DNA from: Nocardia suismassiliense
Lineage (GTDB): Bacteria > Actinomycetota > Actinomycetes > Mycobacteriales > Mycobacteriaceae
Length of the DNA: 64,000 nt
Reading direction: 5' to 3'
Assembly: GCF_900269665.1 (NCBI RefSeq)
Contig: NZ_LT985361.1
Location: 8,326,390 to 8,390,389, forward strand
Positions within the stretch are counted from its first letter, which is position 1; each line of letters begins with the position of its first letter. The notes under the pieces are model-generated. The model worked only from the letters and a program-made list of their open reading frames with translations. It searched no databases and was not told where the DNA came from. Of this stretch, positions 1 to 8,067 are shown piece by piece. A program made the position numbers and the translations under genes.

Positions 1-57
1 GACCGGCCAGTCGAGCTAGTAACTGGCGCAGTCGCGGAGGGTGATTCGCGGGTGGGC

Positions 58-89
58 TTGACCTTGCCCCTGGGGCAAGGTTCGACGAT
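58..89 (+). promoter_or_regulatory. MerR-type operator/promoter of the serine hydrolase-merR operon
   Basis: A -35 TTGACC (58-63) and a -10-like GACGAT (84-89) are separated by 20 bp, longer than the usual 17 bp. The spacer region carries a perfect dyad of 10-bp arms, ACCTTGCCCC at 61-70 and GGGGCAAGGT at 72-81. An overlong spacer with a central dyad is the known design of promoters activated by MerR proteins through DNA untwisting. The -10 lies 7 nt before the ATG at 97, so the transcript is probably leaderless. The likely regulator is the MerR protein encoded at 1554-2273. Confidence 0.8.
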
Positions 90-96
90 TGTATTC

Positions 97-1521
97 ATGA
101 ACAACAACGCACTTCAGATTGTCGAAGCTCAGGTCCGCGAACAGGTTGCCGCTTACTGCGCGGCCAATCAGGTGCCGGGGTTCGTTGCCGGTGTTTATCA
201 GGCGGGTGAGCAGGTTGTGGTCGCGCATGGCACGGCGAATGTTGCTACGGGGGCGCCGATGTCGGCGGACACCGGGTTTCTCTTCGGGTCGGTTACCAAG
301 GTGCTGACGACCACGCTTGTCCTTCAGCAGGTGGAGTTGGGGAAGCTCGAGCTCGACGCGCCCGTGGTGCGGTACCTTCCCGAGTTCGCGCTGTCCGTGC
401 CGGGGGCGGCGGACAAGATTTTGGTTCGGCATCTGCTTTCGCACACCAATGGCATCGATGCGGACCTGTACTTTCCGGATGCCGGAGGCCGTGACGCACT
501 GCGCAGTTATGTTGCGGGCCTTGGGGACAACGGGATTCTGTTCGAGGCAGGCGAGCAGCTCAGCTATTCCAATGGCGGCATGATCGTCGCGGGCAGGCTG
601 CTGGAAGTGGTGACGGGGCTGTCGTATCACGCATTGCTGGAGCGCGATATCTATGGACCTGTCGGCATGCGGCACTCCAGCACCTCGGCTGAGCAGGCCA
701 TTCTGCGCAGCACCGCGGTGGGGCATTTTCTGAATCCCGAGACGATGACGGCCGAGACCACTCGCATGTTCACGCTGCCCGACACCTGGGGGCCAGCGGG
801 TGGCACGCCGATCGGCACCGTTGCCGACCTGCTCAGCTTCGGGCGAACCCACCTCGCGGGCGGCGTGTCCCCCGTGACGGGTTCCCATGTTCTCACAACG
901 GATTCGACCGCACTGATGCAGCAGGTTTCGCACGATATGGCGTCCCCGAACGTTCCGCCGATGGGTATGGGCTGGGTGCGGTACCCGTTCGGCGACACGA
1001 CGGTTCTCGCCATGTCGGGCGCATCGCCCGGCGGCGTGTCCCTGCTGTGTGTACTGCCGGAACACGACCTGGTCTTCACCGCGTTCGGCAACAGCTCGGA
1101 TGCGCTCATGCTGCAAGACCAGCTGCTGCAATGGCTGCTGCGCGAGCACCTCGGCGTCGAGATCCCCGCGCTGGTAACCGAATTCGCGCAGGATGTCGAC
1201 CTCACGCCGTATGTCGGCACCTACCGTTCCAACCAGCTCCGCATCGACGTCAGCCTCGTGGACGGCCAACTCGAGGAGCGGATGACCTACGAGCCCGCGG
1301 ACGAGTCGCAGGACCGAATTTTCACCGAGTTCGCCGGTGGCACCACCGCCGCCCCACCGCAGCGGTACGTGCCGATCCGGCCCGGCCTGTTCGCCCCGAC
1401 CGACTACCCGATGGAGACCTTCGACGGTTATCTCCGACTGCTACTCGTCTCCTACCACGACATCCGCGACGGCAAAGCGCGGTTCCACAACGCGGGCGGC
1501 CGGCTGACCCGTCGCGCATGA
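97..1521 (+). CDS. Serine hydrolase, beta-lactamase/PBP class C family
   Basis: The product is 474 residues and belongs to the class C beta-lactamase/D-alanyl-D-alanine carboxypeptidase-like esterase family. Visible signatures are the nucleophile motif SVTK in FGSVTKV about 65 residues in, the YSN catalytic motif, and the usual C-terminal lipocalin-like extension with a PYVGTY sequence. No signal peptide is evident, so a cytoplasmic esterase or amidase is plausible; the substrate is unknown. The ATG at 97 is preferred over the upstream GTG at 52, because that one lies in the -35 region of a MerR-type promoter whose -10 fits a leaderless start at 97. A merR gene follows after 32 bp, so the pair is probably one self-regulated, ligand-induced operon. 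Confidence 0.85.
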   Translation: MNNNALQIVEAQVREQVAAYCAANQVPGFVAGVYQAGEQVVVAHGTANVATGAPMSADTGFLFGSVTKVLTTTLVLQQVELGKLELDAPVVRYLPEFALSVPGAADKILVRHLLSHTNGIDADLYFPDAGGRDALRSYVAGLGDNGILFEAGEQLSYSNGGMIVAGRLLEVVTGLSYHALLERDIYGPVGMRHSSTSAEQAILRSTAVGHFLNPETMTAETTRMFTLPDTWGPAGGTPIGTVADLLSFGRTHLAGGVSPVTGSHVLTTDSTALMQQVSHDMASPNVPPMGMGWVRYPFGDTTVLAMSGASPGGVSLLCVLPEHDLVFTAFGNSSDALMLQDQLLQWLLREHLGVEIPALVTEFAQDVDLTPYVGTYRSNQLRIDVSLVDGQLEERMTYEPADESQDRIFTEFAGGTTAAPPQRYVPIRPGLFAPTDYPMETFDGYLRLLLVSYHDIRDGKARFHNAGGRLTRRA

Positions 1522-1553
1522 CGGGTTCGACGAGGACTGAAAGGATGGCCGCC

Positions 1554-2273
1554 ATGATCACGATCGGCAAGCTCGCGGATTTCGCCGGAGTGACCACCAA
1601 GGCCATCCGCCACTATCACGAGCGCGGTCTGCTCGCCGAGCCCGACCGCGACTCGTCCGGCTACCGGCGCTACACCGCCCAGCACGCCATCGATCTCGTC
1701 AAGATCAGAACCTTGGCGGCGGCAGGCGTGCCGCTGGCCCGCGTCAAAGACCTGCTCGACGCCGACCCGGCCGCACTCGCGGCGGCGATCGCCGAGATCG
1801 ACCGTGACGTCCGGCACCGGATCACGCAGCTACGGCAAACCCGCGACCAGCTGGCCCAATTGCGCGGCGGTGATCGGCTTTTCGTCGCACCGGCGGTCGC
1901 CGACTTCCTCGACGAACTGCGCGAGATCGGCGCCAGCGAACGCCAGATCCAGCTGGAGCGCGACGGCTGGATCGTCTTGCAGACCGCCTCCCCCGAGGAC
2001 GCCGCCTGCTGGCTCGACGAAAAGCACGAACTGCTCACCATTCCCGAGTTCCGGGCCCTGTACCTCGCACACGACGAGGCCTTCCACTGGTCACCGGACG
2101 ACGCCCGCCTGCCTGCCCTGGCCGAACGCACTCGCACCTGGTTCGCCAACTACCACAGTCGATCCGAGACTCGCCCCGTGCACAATCCCGCGGCCGCCCG
2201 CTTGGTCGCCCAGTCCCAGCCCGGGGCGTCCTCCCCCGCCTGGGACCGCCTCGTCCAGCTGATGCGGGGTTAG
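1554..2273 (+). CDS. MerR-family transcriptional regulator
   Basis: The product is 239 residues. The N-terminal winged helix starts ITIGKLADFAGV and contains TTKAIRHYHERGLL and GYRRY, the standard MerR DNA-binding signature. A coiled-coil dimerisation helix follows (about residues 75-120). The C-terminal half looks like a ligand-sensing domain of the drug-responsive MerR type rather than a metal-binding loop, as no cysteine cluster is visible. The ATG at 1554 has GAAAGG 9 nt upstream; an in-frame ATG at 1545 would overlap that ribosome site. Its predicted operator is the 21-bp dyad at 61-81. I infer that it activates the serine hydrolase gene and itself on binding an unknown small molecule. 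Confidence 0.85.
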   Translation: MITIGKLADFAGVTTKAIRHYHERGLLAEPDRDSSGYRRYTAQHAIDLVKIRTLAAAGVPLARVKDLLDADPAALAAAIAEIDRDVRHRITQLRQTRDQLAQLRGGDRLFVAPAVADFLDELREIGASERQIQLERDGWIVLQTASPEDAACWLDEKHELLTIPEFRALYLAHDEAFHWSPDDARLPALAERTRTWFANYHSRSETRPVHNPAAARLVAQSQPGASSPAWDRLVQLMRG

Positions 2274-2342
2274 CGCCTCCGCGCGGTCGCGGACAAAGGG
2301 AAGCGCTATGGTCGGCTGGAGTCGCTGCCTAAGGAGATGGTT

Positions 2343-3146
2343 ATGCCTCGTACTGCTGTTGTGACCGGAGCTTCATCAGGGATCGGGAAGGCGACGGCCG
2401 CGGCGTTGGCGGCGCGCGGCTATCAGGTGATCGGGACCAGCCGGAAACCGGAGAGTATCGGTGCCGAGGCTCGGGTGGCGGGCGTGGAGTATCGAGCGCT
2501 CGATTTGACCGACGCCGGGTCGATCGACGCCTTCGTTGCCGGGCTCGGCGAGATCGACGTGCTGGTCAACAATGCCGGGGAGAGTCAGGCGGGGCCGCTG
2601 GCGGAACTGCCGACGGACGCGGTGGAGCGGCTGTTCCGGCTGAATGTGCTGGGGCCGGTCGCGCTCACGCAAGCGGTGTTGCCCGGTATGCGGGACCGCG
2701 GGTTCGGCCGGGTGATCATGGTGGGGTCGATGATCGCCAGCTTCCCGATGCCGTATCGCTCGTCCTACGGCGCGACCAAGGCGGCGCTGAAGGGTTTCGC
2801 GGTGGCCGCGCGGTTCGAGGAGTCACCGTTCGGGGTGTGGATCAGCACCGTCGAGCCGGGACAGATCAATACGGGCCTGCGGGAACGCCGGACGAAGTAC
2901 CTGAACGAGGGTTCGCCGCACACCGCCGACTTCACCGCGTTCATCGCGAAACTGGATGAGGCACAAGGGAAAGGCATCACCGCCGAACGGGTAGCCGACA
3001 CGATCGTGCAGGCCGTCGAGGCCAAGCGACCGCGTCCGCTCTACGCCGTCGGCAGCAATGCCCCCGTCATGTTCGCGGTGCGCAGGCTACTGCCGCGCAC
3101 AGTGATGGAGCGCCTCATCGCACGCGCACACGGACTGTCGAGGTAG
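2343..3146 (+). CDS. Short-chain dehydrogenase/reductase
   Basis: This 267-residue classical SDR has the cofactor motif TGASSGIG near the N terminus, NNAG after beta-4, and the catalytic YGATK (Tyr-x-x-x-Lys) preceded by a serine in the VGSM segment. The arginine/lysine pattern after beta-1 and beta-2 (TSRKP) suggests NADP(H) preference, which is an inference. AAGGAG at 2331-2336 gives better spacing to the ATG at 2343 than to the one at 2337. It is transcribed towards dps and the two stop codons are 1 bp apart. Its substrate is unknown. Confidence 0.85.
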   Translation: MPRTAVVTGASSGIGKATAAALAARGYQVIGTSRKPESIGAEARVAGVEYRALDLTDAGSIDAFVAGLGEIDVLVNNAGESQAGPLAELPTDAVERLFRLNVLGPVALTQAVLPGMRDRGFGRVIMVGSMIASFPMPYRSSYGATKAALKGFAVAARFEESPFGVWISTVEPGQINTGLRERRTKYLNEGSPHTADFTAFIAKLDEAQGKGITAERVADTIVQAVEAKRPRPLYAVGSNAPVMFAVRRLLPRTVMERLIARAHGLSR

Positions 3147-3147
3147 T

Positions 3148-3627
3148 TCAGGAGGCCGCGACCTGCGCCTGCCACATCCAGTGCAGCTGCTCGAGCCGCG
3201 CCGCGAAGCCGATGAACAGGTCCTGCGTGACCGGGTCGGCCTTCTCGGTGGCTTCGATTCGCTCCCGCAGTCGCTGGATCACTGCCGTGAGGTTGCGCAC
3301 GACGCCGTCGATGACGTCGGTGTCCTGCTGCCAGCCGTCGGGGAAGCCGACCGCACCGCTCTCCTTGGCGACCGTCTCGGCCCGCCCGTCCGGGCTGACG
3401 CCGACGGCGGTGGCCCGCTCGGCCGCGGCGTCGGTGAAGTCCCTGGCCGCCGTGACCAGCTCGTCCAGCGCCAGATGCACCGACCGGAAGTTCCGGCCGA
3501 TCACGTTCCAGTGGGCCTGCTTGGCGATCAGCGACAGGTCGATCAGATCGATCACGGTAGCGCGCAGAGCCTCGCCCGCGACCTTCTGCTGCTCCGTATC
3601 GAGGGTGCTGGTGATGGGTTGACTCAT
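3148..3627 (-). CDS. dps: Dps-family ferritin-like DNA-protection protein
   Basis: The 159-residue product has the complete Dps intersubunit ferroxidase set with canonical spacing: His39, His51, Asp55, Asp66 and Glu70. Dps proteins form dodecamers that oxidise ferrous iron with peroxide, store the ferric core and shield DNA in starvation. The C-terminal tail is short, and the N-terminal tail carries few basic residues, so DNA binding may be weak; this is inferred. It is single-gene, convergent with the SDR gene and followed upstream by the lysR gene on the same strand. Confidence 0.9.
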   Translation of the reverse strand: MSQPITSTLDTEQQKVAGEALRATVIDLIDLSLIAKQAHWNVIGRNFRSVHLALDELVTAARDFTDAAAERATAVGVSPDGRAETVAKESGAVGFPDGWQQDTDVIDGVVRNLTAVIQRLRERIEATEKADPVTQDLFIGFAARLEQLHWMWQAQVAAS

Positions 3628-3692
3628 CGTTCACGCCTTTCTTGTCGGATCCGTGTCACCGACTGGCCTACCCGCACGCCGCGTCCTAAACG

Positions 3693-4622
3693 TCACCAGT
3701 GACGAGCGCCATCCGATTCCAGTCGCGCGGCATGCTCGGCCAGCATTCCCGCAGGTCCCGACGGCGGCGATTGGCGCCGCCAGATCGCCCGGAACTTCCT
3801 GCTCAACGCCACCGGCCCGGCCAGCCGCACCTCGACGAGCGCGCCACTGGTCAGATCGGGACCCGCGATCAGCCTGCTCAATACCGCCGGCGCCACGGCG
3901 GCGCGGGCGGCGGCCGAGATCGCGACCGCGGACCCCAGCTCGGCCGCGGGCTGCGCCGGTTGACACTCGGCACCGAGGATCTCCCAGACCGTGTCCCGGG
4001 TCCCAGACCCTGGCTCGCGCCACAGCAGCGGCGTGGTCGCCAGCTCCCGCAAGGTCACCGGCTTCTTGCGGTGCGCCCATGGATGCGCGGCCCCGACCAC
4101 GACCACCAACTCGTCCGCCCCGAGCACCCGGCTACCGAGGCCGGGCGGCGGATGCGGGCCCTCCACGAAACCGATGTCGGCGGCCCCGTCCCGGATCAAC
4201 TCCTCGACGTGCCGAGTGTTGTCCACTTCCAAGGAGACCGCCACCTGCGGACAGCTTGCCCGTAACGCATTGAGCCACAGCGGAATCCGATGATCGGCGA
4301 TAGTCTTCGACGCGGCCACCCGTAAGCGCGGCACATCGGCGGCGTGCAGCGCGGCCACACCGGCACTGAACGACCGCGCCGCTTCCAGCACCAACCGCGC
4401 GTGCGCGACCACCGACCGCCCCGAATCGGTCAAGGCCGACCCGGTCGGGCTGCGATCGAGCAACCGGAGCCGCAACCGCCGCTCCAGCGCGCTGATCCGC
4501 ATGCTCGCTGCGGGCTGGCTGATACTGTGCCGCCGGGCGGCCGCACCGAGGCTGCCCAGCTCCGCAACGGAGACGAGCAGATCGAGTACGTCCAGATCGG
4601 GCGTCCCCGGCGGTAGCGTCAT
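3693..4622 (-). CDS. LysR-family regulator, probable controller of the YeiH-type exporter
   Basis: The 309-residue protein begins with the LysR helix-turn-helix: LDLLVSVAELGSLGAAARRH followed by SISQPAASMRI and the linker ALERRLRLRLLDR. The C-terminal two-lobed effector domain is full length. A perfect dyad ATAACC-ATT-GGTTAT (4621-4635) covers its start region and would suit self-control. It is divergent from the DUF4240 and YeiH-type genes. LysR regulators next to YeiH (UPF0324) exporters are a recurring arrangement, so these are the likely targets. The start at 4622 is chosen over 4628 because both lie in the dyad and 4622 begins the conserved part; this remains uncertain. Confidence 0.85.
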   Translation of the reverse strand: MTLPPGTPDLDVLDLLVSVAELGSLGAAARRHSISQPAASMRISALERRLRLRLLDRSPTGSALTDSGRSVVAHARLVLEAARSFSAGVAALHAADVPRLRVAASKTIADHRIPLWLNALRASCPQVAVSLEVDNTRHVEELIRDGAADIGFVEGPHPPPGLGSRVLGADELVVVVGAAHPWAHRKKPVTLRELATTPLLWREPGSGTRDTVWEILGAECQPAQPAAELGSAVAISAAARAAVAPAVLSRLIAGPDLTSGALVEVRLAGPVALSRKFRAIWRRQSPPSGPAGMLAEHAARLESDGARHW

Positions 4623-4635
4623 AACCATTGGTTAT
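4621..4635. promoter_or_regulatory. LysR-type dyad at the lysR start
   Basis: ATAACC (4621-4626), centre ATT and GGTTAT (4630-4635) form a perfect inverted repeat, fitting the LysR T-N11-A rule. It overlaps the first codons of the lysR gene, a position suited to autorepression, and lies about 115 bp from the divergent DUF4240 start. Confidence 0.55.
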
Positions 4636-4735
4636 GTGCCTGCCCACCGCCCACGGCACCCCCCGTCGTAGCAATTACCCAATCATCCGACCTTATGAGT
4701 GGGTTGCCCGGCGCCGCAACGGAAGTCGCCCCTGG

Positions 4736-4741
4736 TAGCGT
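4736..4741 (+). promoter_or_regulatory. -10 box (TAGCGT) of a leaderless DUF4240 transcript
   Basis: TAGCGT matches the actinobacterial TANNNT -10 consensus and is followed by 7 nt and the GTG start, so transcription probably begins on the start codon. No clear -35 is visible. Confidence 0.55.
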
Positions 4742-4748
4742 CCGGCGC

Positions 4749-5255
4749 GTGAGCAAGATCCCCGCCGCGGCCGACGAAGCCCGCTTCTGGACCCTGATCG
4801 AATCGGCGTGGGAGCTGGTCGGCGACGAACCGGCCGCGCTGCGAAAAGCGTTGATCCACCGGGAAAACGACGACGCGGTGCCCGCCGTCGAGGCGCAGGT
4901 GCCGCACTTCCTCGGGCACCTCCGCGGGCTGAGCGAAGAACTGTCGAGCGAAGAACTGACCGCGCTCGACCGCGTGCTCGAGCGAAAACTGTACGACCTC
5001 GACCGCGCCGATATCCACGGCGTCACCGGCGGTTCGGACGACGGCTTCCTCTACTGCCGGGGTTTCATCGTCGCGATGGGCCGCGAGTTCTACGACGCCG
5101 CGCTGGCCGCCCCGGCGGTCGCCGTGCGGGACACCGACGGCGGGAAAATGTGTTACTTCTTCGCACATCTGCACAACGACCGCTTCGGCGCCTTCCCGAA
5201 AACGGAGTCCGGTATTTCCCGGGAGTCCTTTTCGAACCCTGCCGGTTGGAACTGA
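4749..5255 (+). CDS. DUF4240 domain protein
   Basis: The 168-residue product starts with the typical DUF4240 opening (ARFWTLIESAW) and ends with a YFFAHLHN-like segment. The family has no established biochemical role. It is cytoplasmic and acidic with no membrane segment. The GTG at 4749 is chosen because TAGCGT (4736-4741) sits exactly 7 nt upstream, the spacing of an actinobacterial leaderless promoter, and because the conserved domain begins just after it; an ATG at 4695 would lie upstream of that promoter. It is inserted between the LysR gene and the YeiH-type exporter gene. Confidence 0.75.
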   Translation: MSKIPAAADEARFWTLIESAWELVGDEPAALRKALIHRENDDAVPAVEAQVPHFLGHLRGLSEELSSEELTALDRVLERKLYDLDRADIHGVTGGSDDGFLYCRGFIVAMGREFYDAALAAPAVAVRDTDGGKMCYFFAHLHNDRFGAFPKTESGISRESFSNPAGWN

Positions 5256-5339
5256 CGCAAGCACCCATTCGGCTGGCTTATGGGGTCCTCCCCATTCGAC
5301 CGCTACCCCGCCCGGCCGCAGAGCGCGATCGTCTGAGGA

Positions 5340-6344
5340 ATGACGCACGTTCGTCGCCTCTGTCCCGGTCTGCTCCTCGCGGCCGTACTGGCCACCGCGG
5401 CAACCTTTCTCGGTAAAGCACTGCCGGTCGCAGGCGCACCGGTGATCGCTTTGGCCTTCGGTGCCGTAGTAGGCGTATTCCTGCGCCGATCCGACGCTGA
5501 CACAGGCACTTTCGATCCCGGCTTGGCCGTGACGCGGAAACGCCTGCTCGGTGCCGCCATTGTGCTGCTGGGCCTCGGCCTGCCGGTCGGATCGGTGCTC
5601 AGTGTCGGTAGGCAGACGGCGGTGGTGTTGATCGGGACGTTGATCCTGGGTGCAGCCGCCGCGGTGGTCGTCGGGCGAATGCTGGCCCTGGACCGGGAGT
5701 CGGCCACCCTGGTCGCGGTCGGCACCACCATCTGTGGCGCCTCGGCGATCGCCGCCGCCACCGCGGTACTCAAGCCCGACAGAGATCGGGTCGCCTACGC
5801 CCTCGGCACGATCTTCGTCTTCAATGTCGTTGCAGTGCTGGCATATCCACCCTTGGGACGCCTGCTCGGGTTGTCGCAGGAGGCCTTCGGGCTGTGGGCG
5901 GGTACCGCGATCAACGACACCTCATCGGTGCTGGCGGCCGGGGTGATCTACGGCCCCGCCGCCGCTCATTTCGCGGTGATCGTCAAACTCGTGCGCAGCC
6001 TGATGATTGTCCCGATGTGCGTCGGACTGCATCTCGCGAAGGACCGTAGCGAGCCCGCATCGTCCGCGAAAGCCACTTTCCTACAGTCGTTCCCGCTCTT
6101 CGTCATCCTGTTCCTCGTCGCATCGGTGATCGCCGGACTCGGCATGGTGCCGGACTCCTTGGGCCCGCCACTCGCACACTTCAGCGCATGGCTGATCGCC
6201 GCGGTCCTCGCCGCGATCGGCACCTCCCTGAGCTGGCAGCAACTGCGCAGCGCCGGATCGCGCCCTCTCCTGTTCGGCGGCATCCTCGCCGTGATCCTCG
6301 GAGTGTCCAGCCTCGTCCTGCAGTTCGCCACCGGCTGGTGGTGA
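5340..6344 (+). CDS. YeiH/UPF0324 family membrane protein (putative sulfate exporter)
   Basis: The 334-residue protein is almost entirely hydrophobic, with about ten predicted membrane helices. It contains the family's central GTTICGASAIAA segment and AGTAINDTSSVLAAG, conserved in YeiH-type proteins. The family is annotated as putative sulfate exporters, but transport has not been firmly shown. It is 84 bp downstream of the DUF4240 gene on the same strand and probably under the LysR protein encoded divergently. The stop codon is 12 bp from that of the convergent DUF885 gene. Confidence 0.85.
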   Translation: MTHVRRLCPGLLLAAVLATAATFLGKALPVAGAPVIALAFGAVVGVFLRRSDADTGTFDPGLAVTRKRLLGAAIVLLGLGLPVGSVLSVGRQTAVVLIGTLILGAAAAVVVGRMLALDRESATLVAVGTTICGASAIAAATAVLKPDRDRVAYALGTIFVFNVVAVLAYPPLGRLLGLSQEAFGLWAGTAINDTSSVLAAGVIYGPAAAHFAVIVKLVRSLMIVPMCVGLHLAKDRSEPASSAKATFLQSFPLFVILFLVASVIAGLGMVPDSLGPPLAHFSAWLIAAVLAAIGTSLSWQQLRSAGSRPLLFGGILAVILGVSSLVLQFATGWW

Positions 6345-6356
6345 CGAACGCCTGAA

Positions 6357-7979
6357 CTACCCGGCCAGCCGGTCGGCCTCGTCGAGATGGTCGCGCAGGC
6401 CAAGGAATTCCCACCGCTGCAAGGCCAGTGGCACATTTCCTTCGCGCCAGAGCCGGTCGTGGAACTCCTGGAGGTCGAATTCGTCGCCGAGTTCGCGCAC
6501 CGCCGTGCTGAGCAGGTCCTGGATCTGTAGCTTGCCGATCTGGTAGCTCAAGGCCTGACCGGGATTGCTTGCGAAGAACACGGCTTCGTCCCAGGCGGTC
6601 TCGCGATCCATCGGCACGGCGCGGGCCAGCCGGTCGGTCGCCTCGTCGATGGAGAGGTGGCCTAGCGCGAGCTCGATGTCGACCTCGACGCGTAAAGCGC
6701 GCAGCCGCATGGCGTTTGCCACGAAGATGGCGCTGGCCGGTGCGTCGTCGAACAGGCCGGCGTGCAGCATCAGCTCCTCGTAGTTGAACGCGATGCCCTC
6801 GTTGGGCGCCGAGTCGTAGAAGTAACGCCGAGCGGGATTGTCGTGGTGCCAGCCGATCGCGACCTGCTGGGCGTGCACGCCCTCGTGCACGATCGCGGTG
6901 CGCGCGTCGAACGCGGCGGCTCGATCGAAGTACGGCAGGTCCGGGTGCGGTGCCGGGATGTACCGGACCGCATCCTCGTCCATCCGCGACGGGCCGGTCA
7001 GGTCGTCGGACACGCCGAGCCAGGTCAGCGGCTCGAGGTACGGCGGCAGTGGCGTGAACCGGTAGTGCCGCAACCACTCCGGCTGACCGAGCAGACCACG
7101 GGTAGCGGCGAACTCCCGCACCGCGCGCTCGTCGGCGGCCTGCCGCTCGACGCATTCGTGCACATCGGCGGGCAGCGACGGCGCGGGCGCTTCCCGATGC
7201 CTGGTGCGCAGCAGCGTTTCGAGGGCGACCGCCCGATGCCATTCCTGGCTGCCCATCTCGCGCAGCCGCCCTGCCGAATAAGGCAGCAGCGCAACACGAT
7301 GCAAGAAATAAGCCAGCCCCTCCGGTCCGACAGGCGCCACCTCACCCAGGGTGGGCAGCTGTTCGGTGAGCCAACTCCGGTACGCCGCAACGGCGTCCGC
7401 GGCCACCCGGGTCGCGGCGGGCACCTCGGCCGCGTACTCGTCGGGCAGGAAGGGAAGGAGCGCCGTCATCGCGGCTTCGAGCGAACCCGCCGATTCGTCC
7501 AGCAGGCGCAGCGTGCTGCGTGTGAACGACGCGCCCGCATGGCCCGCGAGATTCTCCCTGGCCTGCTCGAGCACCAGCGGAACGTGGCGCAGCAGCGCGC
7601 TGATCTTCGCCGCCCGCGCATTGTCGAACGGCGACGATCCGAGCAGCTCCACATAGATCGGGCCGAGGCTCTGCTGCACATAGAACCCGGGATTGCACTC
7701 CCAGGCGCGGATCAGCTCGAGTTCCCAGTGCACCCTGGCCAGCGCCGAGCCGAGCAGCCTGCCGTCGACCTGCACCGCCACCGGCTCGTCGCACAGGTCG
7801 AGCTCGCGGTGCCTGCGGGTCAGCTCGGCGAGGACCGTCCTGAGCTCGGCGATGGCCGCGGGCGACCAGTCGGGCAGCCAGCCCGCCGGCCGTTCCACCC
7901 GGGGCAAGTCATCGCTGGAGTCGGGCACTGTCGCCAACCGCCAGTTCCAGAACTCTTCGGCAAGCTTCGCTAGACCCAT
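6357..7979 (-). CDS. DUF885-family putative zinc metallopeptidase
   Basis: The 540-residue, mostly helical protein carries the metal motif HEGVH (a HExxH form) in the sequence VHEGVHAQQ and, some 25 residues later, NEGIAFNYEE, which supplies the third ligand glutamate in this family. No signal peptide is seen, so it is predicted cytoplasmic. DUF885 proteins are related to carboxypeptidase-like metallopeptidases; the substrate is unknown. The ATG at 7979 begins the conserved region, although five further codons upstream are open (7994). It stands alone between the YeiH gene (convergent) and a glycosyltransferase gene on the same strand. Confidence 0.75.
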   Translation of the reverse strand: MGLAKLAEEFWNWRLATVPDSSDDLPRVERPAGWLPDWSPAAIAELRTVLAELTRRHRELDLCDEPVAVQVDGRLLGSALARVHWELELIRAWECNPGFYVQQSLGPIYVELLGSSPFDNARAAKISALLRHVPLVLEQARENLAGHAGASFTRSTLRLLDESAGSLEAAMTALLPFLPDEYAAEVPAATRVAADAVAAYRSWLTEQLPTLGEVAPVGPEGLAYFLHRVALLPYSAGRLREMGSQEWHRAVALETLLRTRHREAPAPSLPADVHECVERQAADERAVREFAATRGLLGQPEWLRHYRFTPLPPYLEPLTWLGVSDDLTGPSRMDEDAVRYIPAPHPDLPYFDRAAAFDARTAIVHEGVHAQQVAIGWHHDNPARRYFYDSAPNEGIAFNYEELMLHAGLFDDAPASAIFVANAMRLRALRVEVDIELALGHLSIDEATDRLARAVPMDRETAWDEAVFFASNPGQALSYQIGKLQIQDLLSTAVRELGDEFDLQEFHDRLWREGNVPLALQRWEFLGLRDHLDEADRLAG

Positions 7980-8067
7980 ATCCGCACAATACAATTCGGG
8001 ACAGCAACCAGCTAGCGGGTCAGGAGATCACCGCGTCGACCGCCTGATTCGCCCCCCGAGGGACTAT

